A DNA stretch of 64,000 nucleotides from Eopsaltria australis (taxonomy: Eukaryota > Chordata > Aves > Passeriformes > Petroicidae): assembly GCA_034509425.1 (NCBI GenBank), contig JAVTVJ010000117.1, positions 1,240,001 to 1,304,000 of the forward strand, written 5' to 3'. The notes under the pieces are model-generated. The model did not search any database. It was not told the DNA's origin and saw only the letters and a program-made list of their open reading frames with translations. Both the position numbers and the translations under genes were made by a program. Positions 38,801 to 50,800 of the stretch are shown piece after piece; position 1 is the stretch's first letter; the number at the start of each line of letters is the position of its first letter.

Positions 38801-41800
38801 GTTTTGGTACAGCCCAGGACTTGATTGGCTTTTTGGGCAGCATCAACATCTGGGTGCTGATCAAGGTACAAGTAGTGGCTTTCAATCAGTCTAGGTTCAG
38901 CAGGGGCTACTCTTTGAGATTATCTAATATTTCCATCTGGAAAGTTCCTTTAAAATTTGGTCAAATGCTTAGCCAGGAAGGGCACTGGGTGATCTTTCTG
39001 CCACCTTGTCTCAGGTTAGCCCATTTTTCCAACCAGTTCATTGCATTATTTACTCAGACAACCAGATGGGGATGTGGGGGCTAATGACTGAAGAGCACAG
39101 TGTGTCATGATACCCTACAACTGTAGCTATAGGGCAAAGTTGAATTTCATCCTTAGTATTGAATTTCATCCTTTCTTTCCTTTCACTTAGTACTTAAATC
39201 CTGTATGTCTTGCAAGAGGAGAGGAAAAAATGGGAAAATATATTTATTATCTTCTTCTATGTCCACATTAAATGCTTCTGGGTGAGCAACAGCCCTTCAA
39301 CTACCTTGAATTTCTAAGAGATGAAAATTAAACACAAACTGAAGTGGACCTAAAGTGGAACTGAAGTAGTACTGAAGTCCATGGATAAACTCTTGTTTCC
39401 TGAGGAACTAAACCTTCTTCAGCTGAGAACAAAGAGAAGATAATGCCTGAAGAAGATGTTTAGCCCACAATTCTCCCCAGATGTCCTTCTGGGAAATTGA
39501 GTAAATATGAGTAAACAGTTCAGTCATTTAAAGCTTTCTTTCTTCCACAGAACTTCAAAGTGAATCCAGAGGACTGTGCATTGTTCCCAAAGTCCCTTCC
39601 TTTCACAGATGCTAATTGTCAGGTCATGTTTTTGACATCCTCTCCACTGGGGTTCTCAGCTACTTCTGCAAGTGGGAAGAGGGATGGCTAAATAACAATT
39701 ACACAGATCTTATATTCCCAAACCTACTTTGTTCAGGAAGACTCACACAGAACTTGCTTTAAAAAGTGTGATGCAAAGCAAAAACTTGAGCCATGAGAAT
39801 AATCCTGGATCAGAAAGCAACATAGAAAAGACAGTTCAGAACTGTCTTTCATGCTGACTTGTAGCACAGCTATAAATACATGCCATAGGGCTCACTGACA
39901 GCCTTCTGCTTTGGGATCTGAAACATGAACATGGCACTAGTGGAGTAATTTGAGTATTTAAAGATCTTTTTAAAAAGGATATAAGAAGAGACTTTTTAGT
40001 TATGTGAAAAGACACACAAGAGAGTGAATAAAATGGAAATCCTTGGAAAGGATTAAGCACAGCTATCATATTCACATGGTATCAGATTGCCTTGATACAT
40101 AAAGGGGTGAACCTATTTTTTTGCGTGCTGTATGACGTGGAGCTGGTTATGTCTCTAACAGGGTGGAAATGAGACAGGAAAAGAGATTGAGCTCAGTGCT
40201 ATGGCTGACAAACCTGAAAAAAAAACTGAATCCCCAGGAAAAGCCAAACAATTGAAAGGTACAAGACTGCAAACAGAGAATGCCCTTTGAAGAATGCCTT
40301 TGTGAGCCAAACTGAGCAAACCAGATGTAGATGATGGCACTTCACCATGGTGCATTATCAGAGAACAGCCCACTGGAAGCAGAGTCAAAAGCAGAGGAAA
40401 TATTGCTGGTCTGTAGAGGCCTGGAGTTAGAAAAGTCTGAGAAAAATGGGCAAGCTGCAAATAGAGAATCACAGAATATCCTGGGTTGTAAGGCACCCAC
40501 AACAATCAAGTCCAGCTCCTGGTCTTGCACAGGACAATCCCAGGAATCACACCATGTGCCTGAGAGCATTGTCCAAATGCTCCTTGAGCTCTGTCAGTCT
40601 TGGTGCTGTGACCACTTGCCTGGGGATCCTGTTCCAGTGTCTGGCCACTGTCTGGATGAAGAACCTTTTCCTAGTACCCAACCTAAACCTACCCTGATGC
40701 AGCTTCAGATTGCTCAGAGTAGAATGAAAATGCTAGAATGAAGACATGGAAGCTAAAACTGCATCTGACAAGCTAATAGGGGAGGGAACTGGAAAAGAGA
40801 AAGCCAGAAAATTCAGAAAAAAGGAAACTAGTCTGACCAAAAAACTGCATGGCACTGAAAATAAATGCTGCTAACACGATGTGGGAAAATGCACAGACAC
40901 AAATAACAACCAGTGATGGAAAGCTCTTAAAGTTTGAACACTTTCAGGACCTTGCAGCCAAGAGTGGCTGGCACAAAGCAGAATATCCAATGAGTGGTAC
41001 AGCACACCAGTACAGAGAAAAGATGTCAGCCATGAGGAGGTGTGATGTGCAGTATCCAGAGCAAAAGTCTGCAAAATCTGACACAGAGGAATGGTCTTTA
41101 AATGGGAACTGATGGAAACTGTGCTGCTGATAATGCTAAAAACCAATATTTAGCTTAGTTGGTTGGCAAATGGTGTTAATAACACTAAGATTGTTCGTTT
41201 GATCCCCTCGTGGCCCATTCACTTCAGAGTTGGATTTGATGAGCCTTGTGGGTCCCTTCCAACTCAGAATATTCTGTGATTGTGTAACTAAGAAGAAATT
41301 AAATGCTGGTGCAGTTAACAGGCAAAATCCTATGATGGGGAAAATGATGCTCAGGTAAGTGGTGCATGTGAAAATACTCAAAGATAAAGAAAGTCTGCAA
41401 GGAAACATAAGTGTATAAGGGAAGTGGATAAGTGACACAGGCATAAGGTGGGATAGTTCTATTACAAGATGGAAAATTAAACTTGAAATGCAATATATTA
41501 AATCAGTTATAAGTCACAGCAATAAAGAGACAATAAGAGGGTTAATAAGTGTACTCTGGTTTGGAGTGTAAGTACCCTAAAACAAACACCAAAGCTCCTT
41601 GGAGCAGTCTTAACTGCATGCAAAAATCAACCTCAGAACAGCAAACTCTGCTTTTCAAATCCAGTGGATGTAACTTATCCATCCACAAAGGTTTTGCAAT
41701 TATGAAAGCAAACGCAGGGGAAAGATTAACTTCCCAGTAATGCTGGAATTTAGTTACTATAAATAATTAACCTAATTAAAAAGAGATTAATTCAATGTTT

Positions 41801-44800
41801 ATGTTAATTAAAATTAGGAGAATCAAAATACGGAAAGACCCTATTAAACAGGTGCCCTCACTGCTAATAAGAGGATAAAAGAATGTCTCATTCAGATTTC
41901 TTCCTAATCTAAGGACACTAAATAGGGGTGTGGAACAGAAACATTTAATCTCCCAGCAGACAATCAGGGGAGGACAGATGATTCCCAAAACATGAAGTGT
42001 AAGGGTGGCTGGCCAGAGTGTCTGCTTCTTTAGGGGTATCTGGTCAAGGACCTTTTTGAATTCAACATGGGAAGATAAGGAAAAAGTCATAAATTAAAAC
42101 GTCAAGGACACAAACCTGACCAACGAAAAAGGATGGCAGTGCTGGGAAGCAAACCTGGACATTCACACTAATTGATGAAGGCAGGTGGAAATATGAGGAG
42201 GCTTATTGCAGCAAGGTTACCTCATCCAGGCCCTTGTCAACTGGGAAATTAAGGGAAAAGGAGGAAATCAGAAACTAAATTGGCCAAGACACAGACCTAA
42301 GAAGAAGCAGGTCTTGTCACTTGCAGTAACTGATGGGCTATCAAGAAACCACAGACTGCACTTCCTGGGAGATCAATCTGGACCTTGCAAGTGATAAGAC
42401 TTCAAACTCAAGGACCATGAACTGGGGGGGCTGAGGGATTGATAGAGCTGGGGAGGTGCATGAGGGGCTGTCCAGGGGAAGAGAGAGTATCAAACAAATG
42501 GGGGTAGACAGGAAAGGGTATAAAAGGGGCTGGTCATGTGTAAACCAGAGCTGGCTGGGGCATTTGTTTGGCTCAGCCCTGCACCTGCTCACCATGGTTT
42601 GTCCTGTCATTTTGTATCTTCTTATAAACCTTTTCATGGAATCATGGGATGGTTTGGATTGGAAGGGACCTTAAAGTCCATCCCATTCCAACCCCCTGCC
42701 ATGGGCCAGGACACTTTTCACTATCCTAGGGTGCTCCAGACCCCATCCAAGGTGGCCTTCAGCACTCTCAGGGATGGGGCAGCCACAGCTCCTCTGGGCA
42801 TTCTGTGCCAGTGCCTCACTACATGCACAGCTGAGAATTTCTTCCTAATATTTAATCTAACCCTGCACCTGCAAAGCTGAGGGACCTCATCTACAGCAGC
42901 TGGAGGAGACAGCACTGCATATAACATCATTGAACATGCAGAAATACCTTTTTGTAATTCTCAGACTAGGAGATTGGCCAACTTCTCTGACAGAATGCAC
43001 TTAAGGATACACTATTTTAATGCTTGATTTAGGAATACTGCCAGATTAAAATCTGATTTGGATTTTTTTTTCCAAAAGCAAGAGAAAGCAATCTTTTTAA
43101 GTGACTGAGGTCCTTAAAGTAGTAGCTCTGTTATGGAAAAAATTATTCATATTATTGGGAAAAAAAGACCTATAAAAAGCACACTCTGCAGGCTTTAAGG
43201 ATTGGAGCTTTGGTTAATCAGAAGAAAAATGCAAATTTAAAGACAAGAAAATTCTGTATGTGGAAGAAGACAACATGTCCCAGATTTGTCACAGAAGAAG
43301 AGAATTTGTAGGGATTTATGGACCTAATGAACTCTAGAGGACAAAAAAATAGCAAGGCTTTTGCTAAGAGGAACAGAACAAGGCCAAACCAGCACAACTG
43401 TACAGTAAACCTAGGCAGACCTAAAATTTAATAGAACAACTCGCTGTCCTGAGAACTTTTGGTATTAGACTGAATAGCCAACAGATACTTCAAAAGGTGA
43501 CTTTGGGCTATCCCAAAAAAATATGACACATGCTTTTAGGACTAGAAAAAATCTGGAATGTAGTCATGTAAAAAACCCAATGTATTCATCAGTGGGAGAG
43601 AATTCTGGCCAAAGCTATTGCAAAAGAAGTATTGACTCTTTCACCTCCCCACATGCAGTTGTAAATCTGATTTGCTTTATCAGAGAATGCAACCTACAGC
43701 AGACACTTCCACAAGCATCTGATGAGTTTGCAACGGGAAAAATAATTCAGAGAGTAACTGAATGTATATAAATGTGATGGAAAAGATTTTTTCTGTCTCA
43801 GAACAAAACATGGAATACATTTGCAAAGGCCACGGAAAAGTACAACACACTGAAGAAAGTAATTCAGACAATTGACGCTGCATGGCTTGGGAGCTGCATG
43901 GCAAATGCATATTAGCAATTGAAATTTCAAATTTCCTATCCAATGATATCCTGTTTGAACACAGCAGAGTACAAAAATGGACATGTTTCAGAGGATACAT
44001 TGCACTGGCATACAAGAATGCAGAAGCAGATCAAAAAATTCCTTGTGCTAGTTAAATAAAGATAGAGATCAGGAAACTGCAAATGCAGGATCTTGTCAAA
44101 ATAGGTTATCCCTGCTGACACACCAGGAAATGTTGGAATGTGACCTGTACCTCCATCTACACCTCCTGAAACAGAGGTAGAATGGTTCAACAGGTGATCA
44201 AAGAGTACAAAAAGGTCCTAAAAGGCATGTTGACTGCAATTAAAGCAGTGAGTATAATAGGGAATGTGTTTTATAAGTAGCCTGTGGAATGGTTATGTTT
44301 GGGTTGTGTTTGGGCAGGGAAAAGAAAAATGTGAAGATCTTAGTGCTGCATCTCCAAGAGTTGACCAGTGTCCTGCAGCACAGATCACTTCCTGGATTTT
44401 GACCCCTCTGGCCTAACCCAGGACATTCAGGCAATGCTGATCTGAGCAGAGCCAGAAAGAGACTCCAAAAATCTGCCTCAGGCACTTTCTTCACTCAGTA
44501 CAGCTCTAATAAACCCATCTATCCTATCTCTTGTTCAAAACCTCTTGGTTAAAAATCTCAAATATCTGAGGCTAGGTGATGAGATCTAGGGACAGGCAGC
44601 AGGACAATCAATCCCAGATCTCTGCTCAGGGACACAAGGTGATGGAGGCAAAGGACCATTTCAACTATCATGGGCTGTGGAAGAATACCTTGGCATAATC
44701 ATTTGTCTTGTGACAAAGTCATAGAATCTTAGAATGGTTTGGGTTGGAAGGGACCTGAAACATCATCCAGTTCCAACTCCCCTGACATGGGCAGGAACAC

Positions 44801-47800
44801 CTTCCACTATCCCAGGTTGCTCCGAGCCCCGTCCAACCTGGCTTTGAACACTTCCAGGGATGGGGCATCCACAAGCTCTCTGGGCAATAAGTAGGTGGAA
44901 AGAAAATTAGACCTTCTTCCCACAGGAAAGTACTCCCTTTAGGCCACATGATGGATGTTAATAAAGCCACACTAGGGTTGAAAAGTGATTGCTGTGGAGT
45001 TGGTGAGAACTGGTACCCATTTCAAACATGACAACATCGTGGAGCAGCAGTGAGGAGGAGAGTTACAGGAGGTCACTTCCTCCTCCCCACAGTGTTCCCT
45101 TAACAGGCATGAATCCAAACATCAATCCCTTCAAAATCTTCAGAGCCTCCTTCAGAGGACTGGTTTCCACAGCATAAAGGAAAAAATTCTCCTCTTTCTG
45201 ATGCAGCACTGAAGCAGAATCAGGCAGAGAGAGGGGCCGGCTTTCCAGCTGGGAGTCTGCCACATTCCTCTCTATTCCTCAGTTCCATGACTCACCCACT
45301 GAGACAGCAGGAGGACACTGCACCAAGAGGTTAAAATGTCCTCAAACAAGCACAGTATCAGCAGCAAGATGAACTCATAAAGAACTTCTTAACATCTGTG
45401 GCCCTGTTTTAACAGAAATACTACAGGGTACTTATCTCAGTGGATTCTAAGAAGTTCCTAGACAGCACAACCACCAATCTTTCTAGTGTGGGATCTTTCC
45501 CTAGTGTATGCCATCAAGTCTCTTCTCCAGTGTCATTTTAAAATGGTTCAGTGGTGAAGTCCCCCACTTTCTTTGAAGCAATCCTTCTTATTCCAACTAT
45601 TTTCCCCTTTGACATCCTAAGTTGTAAGAGCTCCACTTCTGTGAATCATCTCCCTTGGACAATCCTGGTAACATTCAGTGACTGCAGCTGATAATCAGCA
45701 CAAATTTTTAAGGAAGTCAGATCCAAGCACTGACCAATTTCTTGAGCACTTACACTTTTATTTTACTTACATCCTGGCCAGGAGGCCCCTGTGGTCCAGG
45801 GATACCAGGTACACCACGGGGACCCTGGTAGGGAGAGAACAGACAGACTCAGTAATGTGAGTAATATTTATGTAGTGCTTCTTAGAAGAAATCCTTAACA
45901 TAATAGTTATTGGTGGAAAAATTAACCAGCACCTACACAACTGTGAGAGAGTTTAAGAAAAAACATAGTTACAGCTCACATTGCACTATCCTGGTATCAA
46001 TCATTTCTGTGCCTCAAGGGACTTCATGAGCACCACTAAAGTCAAGCTTCCCATACATTGATTGGAATGCTAATACTGATTCTTTATAGGAGGCAGGTTT
46101 CTAAACAGGGAGAAAATGTGACAGACCACAGGACAGTAGAGGAGAAAAAAGGTCCATCTCCTCAGTTCCAGGCTATCACACTGGCTAGGACTGGCTGTTG
46201 TGCTGGAAATTCAGGCCAGTGTCTACTGAGACTATGATACACAGTTGTTTGTTCCACACCAATGGATTGCATCCTTGAAAAACTGAGTGCTGAGGGACTT
46301 CAGTGTGTTTGGTGAATACTGAAATCTGTAAGACTTAAGCAAGAAAAATGTTTTAAAATAGTTTCTTTTAAACCTTTGAGGCCTTAGCTATAAGCAATGT
46401 GCCCTGAATTATGTGCCCTGAAATAATTTTTGGAATGAAAGGTGAACCAAATCACTCATTATTTCTCTTGAAGGGCTACTGACACATAAGGAAAAGTTTC
46501 CAACAGGCCAAGGCTCTTGATCAACTCTTTCTCACAACTCAGTATAGCAGACAAGTACCTGGTAATACACAGAAGTTCCCTTTGTAGAGTCAGCCACCCT
46601 GTGACCATTCCTCAAGCAAAACCAAACCAATGCTATGTGCCCTCATGAAATCACTGGTAGAAACACAATTAGTGTGTTTCTCCCCTCCCCAAAGAATTTG
46701 GGTATGGCTAGAAAGACATACTGTACCAGTGACCCTTTGTCTCCTGGGGGTCCTGCAGGGCCCTGCAAACAGAAGAGAGACAGCAATCAAAACACTTAAA
46801 ATCCCCATCCCCCTTTGGCTGAGCAGGGTGGGTCCTGCATTGAGGCATTATTCCCTGCACTAGACTGTGTGCTGCACCCGTGGGTGTGGATGTGTGTGCA
46901 CTGCCTGTGCCCGTGGAAAATCTATGCTCAGCCTCACTCCTGGCTGGGTCAGGGGACACAGAACCACAGCACACACACATCTCTTGGGATGGGACAGCAC
47001 AACTCCCCCAGGTTCTGAAGACCACTACATCCAGCTACCTCTTATGCAAGGAAAAATATCCCACAGGACATCTGTGCTCTTTAATTTAGGTCAAAGCAGG
47101 GCTTGTGCTGTTTGTTTGGGGATGTGACTTAAAATGTGCAACTGAGTAGAGTGAGCCACTGGCAGGTACCCACTTCTACAGGAACACCACAGAAGTGATG
47201 CAGTACCATATTCAGGATGGTGAATTCCAAACACACCCAAAACAAGGCTTGAATAAATTTGCTACCACTATAACTCCTCTCCTTTTGCTTTCTGTTTCAG
47301 GCACAGTAGCTTTCTAATCCTCATACAGTCCTCCATGAAAGACACCCTAGCACTGTGCTAAAGAAATGGCTAAATGCATAATTTCATTAATATGAACAAC
47401 ACAAGGCAGGGCAAGATTGAAACCTTTCTACTCATACTGTGCATCCATCCAGTAGGCAACTTCAGCATAAACATGTGAATTCACCCCAATTCTCCAAGCT
47501 GTCCCTCCTCTGTTGAGAATAACACACTAATGCTAATGCCCAAGTTTATGGCTCAGTGTTATGTAAATTGTAACTCAAGACTTCAGCAGATAAGGTAAAA
47601 AAAATCCTCATCTATATATACACTTTTTGTGCACGGAGCAAAGCCTGAGAGAGGTTAAGGGCACAGGAGGAAACAGGGTGAGGGTTCCAATTAAAAAGAG
47701 CTGTTGACTCTCAGGTCTGAAGCTGAAGTATTATAAACACAATTTTGTCACATCTCTAGAAAGGGTAGAGGCTGATGCCTTTAATTCTGTGTGTAACATG

Positions 47801-50800
47801 CACTGAAGCAGCTCCACTGATTTTATTCAATTTTTTTTTTTTTTTTTTTACTGTGGGATTCAGTCTTTGTGACAGTCTGCTAGATTCAAGATTATACAGA
47901 GTTTTTTTTTCCAATTCCAGTCTTTGTACTGGAGCTGAGGTTATGATGAATCTACAGTGGAAAAAACCATCATAATAGCGGTTTGGTTGTTGTTTTGTTT
48001 CGGTTTTTTTAAATTTTTTTTAAAGAAGCATTTAGTAAAGCAAATTAAATAAATAAAACATATCATTTTGAGAACAGTGTGGTGTGTAGGTGGCTACACA
48101 TCCTGACAGTGGGCAAATAATGAAGACACAGAAAAAACCAATTTTCTGGTGAGAGACAAGAGATGTCTGCATTTGGAGTCAAGTCCTTAGTCATTTGTGT
48201 TTATGGAGATGAGGATGCTAAGTCCCCAGTGAAGAACAGCTCTGTCATCCTGTGTACATCAGGATGCAGACATGAACTCATCTAGCCCTGGATTGAATCT
48301 AAAAATCTGTAATTAAAGCTTATCCACTAGCTAGTGATTTTCAAACAAACCAGATACTCATTTGTTAATTTCATTTTAATTTAATTAATGGTTGAACATT
48401 GAGAAGTGCAAGAACACCACTGTTCCTTAGATAAATCATAACAAATGACACCCAGGAAACCTGCAGTCATTGGTAACCCTGTGAGGACCATAAAAGCCAT
48501 GCTACAGTCACAGTGTGAAGCAGGACCAGCCCAGTCTGCTTTAACTTACATAGAATTCAGCACGGTAAAAGCAACTATTAAGTGGAGATACACCTCAGAA
48601 AGCCAGATTTTTCAATCCATTACCCAGCAATATGACTTACAATTTCAAGGCAATTTCCTGTACTAATTGGGACATTTATATCTAGATAAACACAGCATTG
48701 ATAACCAACCATTGACTGATTGGTCCAGGATCATGGCATGTAGGAGGTATTGCAAAAGAATGGAAGGTCTCAGATGTCCTCTAGCAATTACAGCCAGAGT
48801 TTGCTTCCTCCTAAACATACTTCACTGGCAAATTCAGTGCATTATCTGGAGATCTCTGAGCAGGGCTACAGCCACAGCACTCCCAAATCCCCCTCATCTC
48901 TAGAGGAGTTGAACATGACAAGTACTGGAGCGATCAAAGCCAAGCAACAGGAAAATCCAAATTTTCCAGAACAGACTTCCATATACACCTTGTGACCAAC
49001 TGATACTCAGGGGGGCAGATCTGGATGAGGTCCAACCAACCAAATATTTATGGGAAATTATGGGGAGGAGGGCCCTCTTGGAACACAGCAGTTTAAGCAA
49101 TCTGATTTTGTATTTTGCTATCAGAGTGTCACTATGTCACTGGTGTAAGCATGTGTTCCAGACTCATCCCTTCCAACAGGGCTTACACAACAGCAAAGCT
49201 CAGGAGACCAGAGCTGCTGGCTCAGCACAGATCTCCACTCACATCCACAGCCAGTGTGCCATGATGATACAAAAAGTTCAGGAGTGACAGCCAGTGACAC
49301 CAATCATGCCTATAGCACTTTTAGCACTCTGTTTCAACTAAAACCAAAAGAATTGGGAGTTCCCATAACCAACATGTTTCATGTGAGCCACAAATGGCAG
49401 CCTCTGTATTTGTCTGGAATCTGCATCTTCAGAAGGCAAGGTGCCCCACAGGCTCTCAGCACATGCAGTGCATTCCCCAGGTAGCAATGCCTGATTTTCC
49501 ACCTTGCAACAGGTTGCAGCAGGACCTGCTACTTACAGGGGGTCCAGCCAGGCCGATTCCTGGCACTCCTCTGTCTCCTGGCTGTCCAGGGAGGCCAGGA
49601 GCTCCCCTCTCACCCTGAAACAAAAGAAGGAGTTAAAGGCTTTGTGCACTGATGAGAAAATGTGCTGAATTGAACCATGTTGTGCACCAGAATGTCACGA
49701 GTACATCTGGTCCTGATCTGCCCACAGAGGGACAGACTCAGCTTGTGGCAGCACAGGGATGTGGCACAGTTTACTGTCTCATCATGCCAATGAAGGGTCC
49801 TTTTCCACCACTGAGCCTACTCTGTGGGCTCAGGGTGTGCCACATCACATCACATCACATAACTCAGTGGAAACACAGTCTTTGCAAGTGCTTTCATTTA
49901 TTTTAGTGCACTGCATCAAATTTCCAGCATTTCACAGGATCACCAAGGTGGAAGAGACCTTCAAGATCAGCTGGTCCAACCAGCAGCCCAGCATCACCTT
50001 AATCATCCCAAAACATATCCCCAAGAGCCACATCCAGAACACTTTCAGAAACAGTGACTTTACAAGGGCATCGGGCACTTTCCTTGGTTTGGGGAAGCAC
50101 TAAGCACCATAAATCACTTTTCTCTCTATGTGTTTCTATGGTAGAAGGCTAAGGCACAAGATTTGCTGAATATAGATCCTTTATCTGGGAAAAACAGGAT
50201 GGGAGAAGTTTTATTGCATCTTAATGTCCTCCTTTCCTTTAGATAGGCCTACTCACACAAGTGTATGAAATTGTTTTGATAAAATATAAGTGAACACTTC
50301 TACCACTCTCTATTGAGCACTGTACTAGAAAAGGAGAGCCTTCCCTTTGAAAAAAACAGAATTTTCAAAGTAAAACCTGAACAGCACAGAAAACAGCTTG
50401 ACATTGTTCAATGTATACTGCAGACAGAGGGCTGAGAAAGAATTCAGCTGAAAGACTTTAATTTAACATCTGTTTTCTAGTTGTAGGGAGAAATCAATAA
50501 GACTTTTATGGATTGCATTGCAGTTGTGAGATTTGGTCTCACATTGGCAGTAGATTTATAACAATGAATCTTATTTATGCTATTTATTATGACATTTCTA
50601 GCTATATAGAAGCATGATGGAAAAATTGTTACCTGTGGATTCTGCCCATTCAAATTTAAATCTGCAATATCTCCTATTTTTTCCCTTTCTTTTTTCTTAA
50701 GCTAATCTTATACTACAAAGAAATAATACTGCAAGGCCAGTGAGAAATAATGCATTCTGATTAGTTCAAACACTCCACACATCCCTTATCAGTTATTTTA

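Larger units (their letters stand above)
37239..45770. other. largest intron of the window, repeat-rich (8.5 kb)
   Basis: Between w11 and w12. Contains a split CR1 with a nested insertion, three more CR1s, the SINE, an LTR-like stretch and repeat copy A. An AATAAA with LTR-end-like context occurs near 44507. No collagen triplet codons were found, so no exon appears to be missed, but a short non-collagenous exon could escape notice. Confidence 0.65.

Noticed and set aside
41141..41216. tRNA-Ile gene
   Set aside because: Box A, the anticodon stem and the acceptor pairing are degraded and a CR1-type tail follows, so it is the head of a SINE and not a working tRNA.
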